Assembly (NCBI GenBank): GCA_902475865.1
Contig: CABSBK010000045.1
Span: 1 to 7,562, forward strand
Origin: an uncultured Collinsella sp.
Lineage (GTDB): Bacteria > Actinomycetota > Coriobacteriia > Coriobacteriales > Coriobacteriaceae
Length of the DNA stretch: 7,562 nucleotides
Direction: 5' to 3'
The notes beneath the pieces were generated by a model, which was given only the letters and a program-made list of their open reading frames with translations, was not told the origin of the DNA and made no database searches. The position numbers and the translations under genes were made by a program. This document shows, one piece after another, positions 1 through 5,647 of this stretch; within the stretch, counting starts at the first letter, position 1, and each line of letters begins with the position of its first letter.

Positions 1-1
1 A

Positions 2-106
2 GGTCCCCGGGTGCCCCGCGGCGGGCTGGGTTTATTATCTGAGCGACTTTGCGAAGCAAGGGGAGCGAAGATAAAAACCCAGCCCGCCGCGGGGCACCCG
101 GGGACC
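2..106. repeat. Long near-perfect inverted repeat (about 105-base hairpin)
   Basis: The left arm (2-40) and right arm (69-106) are complementary over 38 pairs with only one unpaired base, the A at 34. The outer 32 pairs are very G/C-rich and contain CCCGGG and CCGCGG; the inner six pairs are A/T-rich. The 28-base loop (41-68) is itself ordered. GAGCGA occurs at 41-46 and again at 63-68, and the two copies lie opposite each other so that they can form G-A, A-G, G-C, C-G, G-A, A-G pairs. CTTTGC (47-52) pairs with GCAAGG (56-61) around a GAA triloop, giving GCGAAGC at 51-57. No T-run follows the right arm on the plus strand, so this is not a standard terminator. It resembles a palindromic intergenic element (REP or MITE type), but no transposase or target duplication can be seen because the left end lies at the window edge. 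The structure is read directly; its role is unknown. Confidence 0.9.
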
Positions 107-123
107 GCAGGGACGGGAGCAGC

Positions 124-184
124 TATACTACTCTCAGTAGTTAAGGGTCGCGGATCCGCCGCGTCGCCGCTCTCAACAGGAGGT
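124..184 (+). promoter_or_regulatory. purE leader with weak promoter candidate and Shine-Dalgarno
   Basis: TATACT at 124-129 resembles a -10 box, but no acceptable -35 hexamer lies 16-18 bases upstream, where the right arm of the long hairpin ends. A 10-base perfect palindrome, GCGGATCCGC, sits at 150-159. AGGAGGT at 178-184 is a strong ribosome binding site, 8 bases before the ATG at 193. It decides the purE start, because the TTG at 187, which opens the same frame, would be only 2 bases away. The promoter itself is doubtful: the block could be transcribed from further upstream. Confidence 0.35.
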
Positions 185-192
185 CTTTGTTT

Positions 193-657
193 ATGGCAGA
201 TCAAAAGCCGGTTGTCGGGATCATCATGGGCTCTAAGTCCGATCTGGGCGTTATGGAAGGCTGCACCGCCGAGCTCGAGGCGCTTGGTGTGCCCTATGAG
301 CTCGTCATTGCGAGCGCACACCGCACGCCGGCGAAGGTCCACGAGTGGGCCTCGACTGCTGCCGATCGCGGTATCAAAGTAATTATCGCTGCCGCCGGCA
401 AGGCCGCTCACCTGGGTGGTGTCGTGGCTGCCTTTACGCCGCTGCCGGTTATCGGCGTGCCTATGAAGACAAGTGACCTGGGCGGTATGGACTCGCTGCT
501 GTCGATGGTGCAGATGCCTTCGGGCGTGCCCGTGGCCTGCGTTGCCATCAACGGCGCCAAGAACGCCGCCATCTATGCCACGCAGATTCTGGGTGCTTGC
601 GACCCCGAGTACCGCAAGGTTATCGAGAAAATGAAGCAGGAGATGGCCGACGCCTAA
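193..657 (+). CDS. purE: N5-carboxyaminoimidazole ribonucleotide mutase (class I PurE)
   Basis: This cytosolic enzyme rearranges N5-CAIR, made by PurK, into CAIR in de novo purine synthesis. The 154-residue product has the normal length for a single-domain bacterial PurE. Family motifs are all visible: GSKSD (13-17) at the phosphate-binding loop, SAHRTP (41-46) with the catalytic His43, AGKAAHLGG (68-76), and the class I signature around 96-111 (LGGMDSLLSMVQMPSGVP). The ATG at 193 is preferred over the in-frame TTG at 187 because of the AGGAGGT at 178-184. The class I signature implies the ATP-dependent PurK route rather than direct AIR carboxylation, but no purK is in the window. A sortase gene follows after 36 bases on the same strand, so the two are probably co-transcribed. 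Function is certain from motifs; the PurK dependence is family knowledge. Confidence 0.96.
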   Translation: MADQKPVVGIIMGSKSDLGVMEGCTAELEALGVPYELVIASAHRTPAKVHEWASTAADRGIKVIIAAAGKAAHLGGVVAAFTPLPVIGVPMKTSDLGGMDSLLSMVQMPSGVPVACVAINGAKNAAIYATQILGACDPEYRKVIEKMKQEMADA

Positions 658-693
658 GTGGCTTGCCATTCCGCTGCAATCATAGGGAGAGTC

Positions 694-1698
694 ATGTCCG
701 ACTATCAGGGAAAACGTTTCTCGGCTTCTCAGATCCCCGATCCATCCAAGGCGGGATCGGCCCGCTCCATGCAGCAGGGTCGGGCATCCTCTCCTCAACA
801 GGCTCGTGCGCCGCGCCCCGTAACGCCGACGTCCCATCGCCGTCAGGATACGCCGGCTGCGTATCGCCCCTCGTCATATGGCACGGCAAAGAAGCGGACC
901 CGGACGACGAGGCAACCGCGCGGCGCTCCGTCCAGCTACACCGAGCCGCCGCGCAAGAAACGCCGCTCCACCATCGCCCTCCTGCTCATCATCATCGGCA
1001 CCGGCCTGATTGTTGCCGCCGCTGCCATCTTTATCAATGCTCAGATTGGCTATAAGCAGGCAAGCGATTCGTACCAGAAAATCGAGAAGCAATATGTAAG
1101 CGATAAGGACGCCAGCGGCGTGCCGATTATCGACTTCGATGCACTTGCCCAGACAAATCCCGAGGTTGTGGGTTGGATTTACGCGCCGGGAACCAACATC
1201 AACTATCCCGTGGTGCAGACCAATAACAACTCCAAATACCTCAACACGCTGTTCGACGGTACGGCCAATGCGTCCGGGGCCATTTTCCTGGATAGCGATG
1301 ACACCGCGCCGGGAATGGTTGACCAGCAGACCACGATCTACGGCCACCACATGAATGACGGGTCGATGTTCAACGTGATTTCGGAGACCACCGACCAAGC
1401 GACATTCGATAGCATCGAGTACGTATATTACATCACGCGCGATGCAACGTATAAGCTGCGACCGCTGGCGACCAAGGTCGTCGAGGATACGTATGTCAAG
1501 GCGCGCACGCCTAATTTTGAGGGTGACGACGGGCTCAAGAACTACCTGTCCGAGATGCTCGACGGTGCTTCGGCAGTGGCGAGTGATGCAGGCGATCGCG
1601 CTGCTTCGGCAACCAAGGTCGTGACGCTCGTGACCTGTCGCTCACTGTCATTTAGCAATACGCGCGCCGTCATGGTGCTCACGCCGGTCGAGGAATAG
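694..1698 (+). CDS. Class B sortase with long basic cytoplasmic N-terminal tail
   Basis: This is a membrane-anchored transpeptidase that cleaves sorting signals on secreted proteins and links them to cell-wall peptidoglycan or to pilin partners. The 334-residue product has three parts: residues 1-93, a hydrophilic tail rich in Arg, Lys, Pro, Ser and Gln; one membrane helix at about 94-114 ending a KKRR cluster; and an extracellular sortase domain from about 145. Catalytic residues are visible: His218 in IYGHHM, Cys315 in TLVTC, and Arg324 in the SNTRAV strand. TLxTC with the Arg nine residues later and the YGH-M-DGSMF pattern favour class B. The ATG at 694 follows AGGGAGA (684-690); the frame opens earlier at GTG 658, directly after the purE stop, but without a binding site. 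No protein in this window carries an LPxTG- or NPxTN-like C-terminal signal, so the substrate is unknown. The tail is longer than the short cytoplasmic ends typical of sortases. Confidence 0.9.
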   Translation: MSDYQGKRFSASQIPDPSKAGSARSMQQGRASSPQQARAPRPVTPTSHRRQDTPAAYRPSSYGTAKKRTRTTRQPRGAPSSYTEPPRKKRRSTIALLLIIIGTGLIVAAAAIFINAQIGYKQASDSYQKIEKQYVSDKDASGVPIIDFDALAQTNPEVVGWIYAPGTNINYPVVQTNNNSKYLNTLFDGTANASGAIFLDSDDTAPGMVDQQTTIYGHHMNDGSMFNVISETTDQATFDSIEYVYYITRDATYKLRPLATKVVEDTYVKARTPNFEGDDGLKNYLSEMLDGASAVASDAGDRAASATKVVTLVTCRSLSFSNTRAVMVLTPVEE

Positions 1699-1766
1699 AT
1701 TGTTAAGAGTAGCTAAAAGAGCCCCGTCCCAAATGAGCTGCTCGATGACGGTAAAAGGAGGAAATG

Positions 1767-2183
1767 ATGCTCGAGAATGGCAAAACGATGCCTTCGATTG
1801 ATGCTTGGCTGCGCGAGGCCAAAGCCGATTCGTCGGCGCCTGCGTGCGGTATGTATCTGACGCATAACGGTGTGGTGCGTGCGACGCCCAAGGCCGAGGT
1901 GCGCGGAGTTGAGACCGGTGGCGTGGCGCCGGGCCACAAGGTGGGCGGCATGGTCTTTGACTACGACGCCGAAAAGGTGCGGTCTGCCATCGAAGCCACG
2001 CGCGCGATGCCCGGCATCGGCTATGTGCGCGTGTGGCTGGCGAGCGGCGAGCTTTCCGTGGGCGACGATATCATGCTCGTGCTCATTGGCGGAGACATTC
2101 GTCCGCACGTGGTCGATGCCCTGCAGTCGCTTGTCGGCACCATCAAGAATGAATGCGTGAACGAGGTAGAGCGCGAGGCATAG
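1767..2183 (+). CDS. Divergent MoaE-like protein (molybdopterin synthase large-subunit family), probably altered in catalysis
   Basis: The 138-residue product aligns without gaps to the C-terminal half of E. coli MoaE as I recall that sequence, from GYVRVWLASGELSVGDD (85-101) to TIKNE (125-129). The N-terminal HNGVVR (33-38) matches the conserved G-x-V-R turn. MoaE pairs with thiocarboxylated MoaD to convert precursor Z to molybdopterin. Arg38, Arg112 and Lys127 match E. coli Arg39, the Arg of the downstream His-Arg pair, and Lys119. The His103-Arg104 pair has become Leu91-Ala92, and the second active-site lysine (Lys126) is Val134; the usual P-x-W-K-K/R-E end is missing. No moaD, moaA, moaC or moeA is nearby. 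Two adjacent ATGs (1764, 1767) compete; AAAGGAGG (1754-1761) is better spaced from 1767. It lies 68 bases behind the sortase and is probably in its operon. Fold membership is likely; ordinary molybdopterin synthase activity is doubtful. Confidence 0.72.
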   Translation: MLENGKTMPSIDAWLREAKADSSAPACGMYLTHNGVVRATPKAEVRGVETGGVAPGHKVGGMVFDYDAEKVRSAIEATRAMPGIGYVRVWLASGELSVGDDIMLVLIGGDIRPHVVDALQSLVGTIKNECVNEVEREA

Positions 2184-2218
2184 GGCTTTGCGATCGATTC
2201 GAGCCCATCTGTAGCAAG

Positions 2219-2254
2219 AGCCCGCTGGCAGTTAGATTGAACTGCCAGCGGGCT
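2219..2254. terminator. Strong hairpin terminator between convergent genes
   Basis: A perfect 15-bp stem (2219-2233 with 2240-2254) encloses the 6-base loop AGATTG. It lies 35 bases after the MoaE-like gene and 38 bases after the end of the leftward membrane-protein gene. The plus strand continues as TACTTGT and the minus strand as CTTGC, so both T-tracts are poor, but stem strength and position between convergent stops suggest it ends transcription in both directions. Confidence 0.82.
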
Positions 2255-2292
2255 TACTTGTCCGTTGGAACCGACTTGCAGCAGCGCCAGCG

Positions 2293-3522
2293 CTATACGC
2301 GTGTGGCGTCCTTGGGGCTCATGGTCATGCTCTGGAAGCGATTTTCCATGTATTCATTATCGAAATACTTGCCGTAGAACTGCGCGACGGGAATATCCGG
2401 CTCCGTGCCGTTGACGCGCTGGTACCAGTAGTCGAGCGACTGCAGCGTCATGACGCCGTCGACCAGCATAATGACGGTAAAGATGACGGTAGCCGAGTAG
2501 CGGCTCTTCCACGGAATCATGTTGATGAGCTTGAGCAGCCTCGGCAGCAGCAACTTGATCCAGATAAGGCCACCCAGGCCCCACAGGCAGGCAAAGCCCG
2601 TGCAGGTGCGTCCGCCCGTAAGGACGGCGAGTGGGTCGGGCATGCCGAACAGCTTCATGTGCGAGTAGCTCCACGAGACCACGCCAAATGAGGTCTGCAT
2701 AAACCAGCCTACAAACACCTCGAAAGCGCCGCCGATCAGGGCACTTACCAGGAAAATGATCAGAGGATTCTTTTTATAGAAGCGGTTGAGCGCCATGGTC
2801 ATGAGCACCGCGCCAAATCCGTAGATGGGGCTAAAGGGGCCAAATAGCATACCGGCCCGGTCCTGATAGACGCCGGGATCGACGACGACCATATGCCAGA
2901 CTTCCTCGAGAATGAGACCTAACACGCTGCAGACGAAGAATACCCAGAACAGGTTGAAGTAGTTGAGCTTGATGTAGCCCTCGCCGGTTTCGTCGCGGCC
3001 GAGCATCCCCTCGGCGGCGGCATCGCGGTCGAGCATCTCTTGCAGACGGCGCTGCAGTTCGCGCTCCTGGCGTAGCGTGGGGTCGACGGTGGCCGACAGC
3101 GCAATGAGGATGCCGAGCTGGATGGCGGGGCGCAACAAGAACGGCCCGATACCCTGGAGCATCACGTCGACCAAAAGCTCAACGACGGTAAATGCGATAA
3201 GGATATAGGACAGGCGCGCGGCGTTGCGGCGCTGGTTCTTGATGAGGTCTAGGCCGAAGATGATTAAGATGACCGCGCTCGCCGCCGAGAGCATGATGCC
3301 GGCGACGATAAGGCCGATCGCGACGAGCGTGTTGTCGCCGAGCTTGGCGGCGGCGTTGCCGTTGATGAGTGCGGTGATGACCTGCCACATAAAGGCGCCG
3401 ACCGACGGGAGCGTACCAACACCGGACAGGATGCACAGGACGGCATACACCTTAATGATGAGGGGGATCTTCTTGACCTCCGTGGCGCTGGGGACGCTGG
3501 GGTCGAGTTCGTTTCGATCCAT
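2293..3522 (-). CDS. Polytopic membrane protein with C-terminal CmpB-like (putative ABC-transporter type IV) domain
   Basis: The 409-residue protein has two hydrophobic halves. Residues 19-146 contain about four membrane segments (roughly 19-53, 66-94, 104-126, 128-146). A charged linker at about 147-185, rich in Arg, Glu, Gln and Asp, is likely cytoplasmic and helical. From about 188 the protein resembles the CmpB family (Pfam ABC_trans_CmpB): a helix ending LGLILEEVW (201-209), RAGMLFGPFSPIYGFG (222-237), a later FEVFVGW helix, SWSYS, and a GGRTCTG...WGLGGL segment. Despite the family name, no ATP-binding subunit or substrate is established, and no transporter partner is in the window. The start is set by GAAAGG (minus strand, 3534-3529), 6 bases before the ATG. 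It is transcribed alone, convergent with the MoaE-like gene and divergent from purF. Membrane location is certain; function is unknown. Confidence 0.85.
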   Translation of the reverse strand: MDRNELDPSVPSATEVKKIPLIIKVYAVLCILSGVGTLPSVGAFMWQVITALINGNAAAKLGDNTLVAIGLIVAGIMLSAASAVILIIFGLDLIKNQRRNAARLSYILIAFTVVELLVDVMLQGIGPFLLRPAIQLGILIALSATVDPTLRQERELQRRLQEMLDRDAAAEGMLGRDETGEGYIKLNYFNLFWVFFVCSVLGLILEEVWHMVVVDPGVYQDRAGMLFGPFSPIYGFGAVLMTMALNRFYKKNPLIIFLVSALIGGAFEVFVGWFMQTSFGVVSWSYSHMKLFGMPDPLAVLTGGRTCTGFACLWGLGGLIWIKLLLPRLLKLINMIPWKSRYSATVIFTVIMLVDGVMTLQSLDYWYQRVNGTEPDIPVAQFYGKYFDNEYMENRFQSMTMSPKDATRV

Positions 3523-3819
3523 ACAGAACCTTTCTCGCTTTGTTGTAGGTTACAAGGATACGCCGCCGACCTGCTAAAAGACAGGACGAATGGCCCAATT
3601 GCAGCAATGTAGGCCCTAACGGTGGACGAGACGCGCCGCGACGGAGGCATACGGGATCGTTGGTCTCGAGCATAGGTTTCCCAATAAAATGTTTGGCTGC
3701 AAAACGGATTATAAGCTCGGTGGGCTTTTAAAAAGCGCTGCTCATGCGCGGGAGTGCTTGTCTTGCCGTGCGTATAATAGGGCAGGTAACGCCAAATAAC
3801 GAGGCTCTGAGGGGATACC
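3523..3819. other. Divergent intergenic region between membrane-protein gene and purF
   Basis: These 297 bases hold no supportable gene. For the leftward gene there are two weak -10 candidates on the minus strand: TATAAT at 3713-3708 and TATCCT at 3560-3555, neither with a convincing -35. For purF there is a perfect TATAAT on the plus strand near the right end (listed separately). Small symmetrical features are the odd palindrome ATTGC-A-GCAAT at 3598-3608, the AAGCTC/GGGCTT hairpin at 3714-3728 that runs into TTTT, and the palindrome GCTTTT-A-AAAAGC around 3724-3736. No purine riboswitch or PurR-type box was recognised. Confidence 0.6.
3773..3814 (+). promoter_or_regulatory. purF -10 box and ribosome binding site
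   Basis: A consensus TATAAT stands at 3773-3778, 42 bases before the ATG at 3820, which fits a leader of about 35 bases. No good -35 hexamer lies 16-18 bases upstream (the sequence there is GGGAGT-like), so the promoter may depend on an activator or a non-canonical upstream contact. A TG pair at 3769-3770 is one base too far for a classical extended -10. GAGGGG at 3809-3814 serves as the Shine-Dalgarno, 5 bases from the ATG. Confidence 0.6.
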
Positions 3820-5490
3820 ATGTCTCAAGAAACCATCCGCGCGGCCGAGCGTGCCGCGGGACAGGTGACGACCATGTCGACGTATGATCCGGACTCCGAC
3901 CAGCTGCATGAGGAATGCGGCATTTTTGGTGTGTGGGCACCCGATCGCGATGTGGCTCGACTGACGTACTTTGGTCTGCGCGCGCTGCAGCATCGCGGCC
4001 AGGAATCGGCGGGAATCGCCGTGGGCGATGGCGGCACGGTTATGGTTCGTAAAGACCTGGGACTGCTCGATCGCGTGTTCTCCAACGCTGACCTGTCGAC
4101 GCTCTCCGGCCAGCTGGCCGTGGGCCACGTGCGCTATGGCACCGCCGGCGCCAAGAGCTGGGAAGCCTCGCAGCCGCACCTCTCTACCATCAATAGCGTC
4201 ATCATCGCGCTTGCTCACAACGGCACTCTGGTCAACACCGACGAGCTGCGCCGTCAGCTGATCGAGCTGGGCGTGCCGTTCCTCTCCAATTCGGATTCCG
4301 AGGTCGCGACCAAGCTTATCGGCTACTTTACCCAGCGTACGGGCCATCTGCGCGAGGGCATTCGCAAGACCATGGAGCTCGTGCGCGGCGGCTACGCCAT
4401 GACACTCATCAACGAACAGGCGCTCTACGCCTTCCGCGATCCACATGGCATTCGTCCGATGGTGCTGGGCAAGCTCGTGGACGAGGGCCTGGACCAGGCC
4501 GACGCCGCTTCTGTTTCGCAGCTGCCCTCGCAAGACGATGCCTCGACGGTCGACTCGGCCGTCCATGTTACGCACGCTGGCGGCTGGGTCGTTGCCTCCG
4601 AGACGTGCGCACTCGATATCGTGGGCGCCGAGTACGTCCGCGACGTCCGCCCCGGCGAGATCTTGCGCATCAGCGCCGAGGGCCTGGTGTCCGAGCAGGG
4701 CGTGCCTGCAGCCGAAGAGCCCGCAAACTGCATCTTTGAGCAGGTCTACTTTGCCCGCCCCGACTCCATCATGAACGGCAAGAGCGTCTACGCCTGCCGT
4801 TACGACATGGGTCGTCAGCTGGCACACGAGGAGCCCGTCGAGGCCGACCTGGTCATCGGCGTGCCCGACTCCGGCCTGCCGCCTGCGGAGGGCTATTCGC
4901 ACGAGAGCGGCATTCCCTTTGGCGAGGGCCTCATCAAGAATCGCTATGTGGGCCGTACGTTTATCGAGCCCACGCAAGAGCTGCGCGCCATGGGCGTGCG
5001 CATGAAGCTCAACCCGCTGCGTGACAACATCGAGGGCAAGCGCCTGGTCGTCATCGACGATTCCATCGTGCGCGGTACCACCATGGTGCAGCTCGTCAAG
5101 ATGCTGCGCAACGCCGGCGCCAAGGAGATTCACATCCGCATCAACTCGCCCGAGGTCATCTGGCCGTGCTTCTACGGTATCGATACCGACGTGCAGTCGC
5201 AGCTTATCAGCGCCAACAAGACGGTCGACGAGATCTGCGAGTATATCGGCGCCGATTCGCTGGCCTTCCTTTCGGTTGAGGGCCTGCTGAAGGTCATGCC
5301 CAAGGGCGGCTACTGCGATGCGTGCTTTACCGGCCGTTATCCCGTGGCGATTCCCGAGAGCTTTGGCCGCGACAAGTTTATGGAGGGCTTTAAGCCCCGT
5401 AACCTGGATAAGCCGCTGCACTTTGACGACGACGCCGTGGTCGAGAAATACGACGACCGCAGCTGGGAAGAGGAGCACGGCGAGGCCTAA
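3820..5490 (+). CDS. purF: Amidophosphoribosyltransferase (glutamine PRPP amidotransferase), Fe-S type
   Basis: PurF catalyses the committed step of purine synthesis: PRPP plus glutamine to 5-phosphoribosylamine. The N-terminal half is an Ntn-type glutaminase with the nucleophile Cys33 in EECGIFGV, so residues before it form a propeptide removed in maturation; RALQHRGQESAGIA and GHVRYGTAG follow. The C-terminal half is a type I phosphoribosyltransferase with the PRPP loop VIDDSIVRGTT (about 411-421). Cys304, Cys450, Cys499 and Cys502 (CDAC) sit where the B. subtilis enzyme binds its 4Fe-4S cluster. At 556 residues it is longer than B. subtilis or E. coli PurF, mainly through an insert at about 220-255 between MVLGKL and WVVASETCALD. 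The start is uncertain: ATG 3820 has GAGGGG upstream, while ATG 3874 (Met19) has AGGTG 6 bases ahead and would give a 14-residue propeptide. purM follows after 157 bases. Confidence 0.97.
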   Translation: MSQETIRAAERAAGQVTTMSTYDPDSDQLHEECGIFGVWAPDRDVARLTYFGLRALQHRGQESAGIAVGDGGTVMVRKDLGLLDRVFSNADLSTLSGQLAVGHVRYGTAGAKSWEASQPHLSTINSVIIALAHNGTLVNTDELRRQLIELGVPFLSNSDSEVATKLIGYFTQRTGHLREGIRKTMELVRGGYAMTLINEQALYAFRDPHGIRPMVLGKLVDEGLDQADAASVSQLPSQDDASTVDSAVHVTHAGGWVVASETCALDIVGAEYVRDVRPGEILRISAEGLVSEQGVPAAEEPANCIFEQVYFARPDSIMNGKSVYACRYDMGRQLAHEEPVEADLVIGVPDSGLPPAEGYSHESGIPFGEGLIKNRYVGRTFIEPTQELRAMGVRMKLNPLRDNIEGKRLVVIDDSIVRGTTMVQLVKMLRNAGAKEIHIRINSPEVIWPCFYGIDTDVQSQLISANKTVDEICEYIGADSLAFLSVEGLLKVMPKGGYCDACFTGRYPVAIPESFGRDKFMEGFKPRNLDKPLHFDDDAVVEKYDDRSWEEEHGEA

Positions 5491-5545
5491 AACCTGCCAT
5501 GTGGGGACAGGTTTATTTTGGTAGGTTTTACCTGCTGTTTTGTTG
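5488..5545 (+). terminator. Competing hairpins after purF (attenuator- or terminator-like)
   Basis: Related AACCTG/CAGGTT words recur and permit exclusive folds. Fold one: AAACCTG (5490-5496) with CAGGTTT (5508-5514), followed by ATTTTGG, and GTAGGT (5521-5526) with ACCTGC (5530-5535), followed by TGTTTTGTTG. Fold two: TAAAACCTGCCA (5488-5499), which starts at the purF stop codon, with TGGTAGGTTTTA (5519-5530), a 12-pair stem with one G-U pair, which destroys both smaller hairpins. The second small hairpin plus its T-rich tail looks like a weak intrinsic terminator. Pairing is seen directly; regulation is inferred. Confidence 0.5.
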
Positions 5546-5578
5546 ATATGACGGCGCGTGCTGTTATGGTGCGCGCCG
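5543..5578 (+). promoter_or_regulatory. Candidate purMN promoter overlapped by a dyad
   Basis: TTGATA (5543-5548) matches the -35 consensus at five of six positions. It is 16 bases before TATGGT (5565-5570), a four-of-six -10 box preceded by TG in the extended position (5562-5563). The inverted repeat CGGCGCG (5552-5558) and CGCGCCG (5572-5578) covers the spacer and -10 region, which could act as an operator or form a hairpin in read-through transcripts. Initiation near 5577 would give a leader of about 70 bases to purM. Confidence 0.45.
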
Positions 5579-5598
5579 AAATGAACGCAACTATGAGC

Positions 5599-5627
5599 AC
5601 CGTTTGGCGCCCGCGCGGCGCCACGGT
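5599..5627 (+). promoter_or_regulatory. Leader hairpin just upstream of purM ribosome binding site
   Basis: ACCGT (5599-5603) and GGCGCC (5606-5611) pair with GGCGCC (5617-5622) and ACGGT (5623-5627) around the loop CGCGC. This gives an 11-bp G/C-rich stem with a two-base TT bulge. It ends 8 bases before the AGGAAGG binding site (5636-5642) of purM. No T-run follows, so it is not a terminator; it may set mRNA stability or translation of purM. The structure is seen; the function is inferred. Confidence 0.5.
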
Positions 5628-5647
5628 AGTGGGAGAGGAAGGCTCAG

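Noticed and set aside
2..106. The long hairpin read as an intrinsic terminator of an upstream gene
   Set aside because: No T-run follows the right arm; the A/T-rich part is at the loop end of the stem, opposite to terminator geometry.
11..382. Plus-strand open frame running through the long hairpin into purE
   Set aside because: It overlaps purE in another frame, begins inside the inverted repeat without a binding site, and has low-complexity composition.
874..1398. A 174-codon open frame on the minus strand opposite the sortase gene
   Set aside because: It lies wholly within the sortase gene, which has clear catalytic motifs, and its translation has no recognisable domain.
1699..1766. CCGTC/GACGG pair between sortase and MoaE-like genes as a terminator
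   Set aside because: Five pairs with an 18-base loop and no T-run; read-through into the MoaE-like gene is more likely.
3598..3608. ATTGC-A-GCAAT palindrome as an operator
   Set aside because: At 11 bases it is short, single-copy in the window, and not placed over a convincing promoter.
3714..3732. AAGCTC/GGGCTT hairpin followed by TTTT as a terminator
   Set aside because: The stem is only six pairs with a wobble and a three-base loop, and no plus-strand gene ends upstream that would need it.
3523..3819. Purine riboswitch or Bacillus-type PurR box upstream of purF
   Set aside because: I could not find the conserved purine-aptamer core or paired CCGAAC-type boxes; only a -10 box and small palindromes are visible.
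3742..5478. A 578-codon open frame on the minus strand opposite purF
   Set aside because: It mirrors purF almost exactly, has composition typical of antisense reading of G/C-biased codons (Leu, Val, Ala, His, Asp, Gln), shows no domain, and has no suitable start signal. purF motifs are unambiguous on the plus strand.
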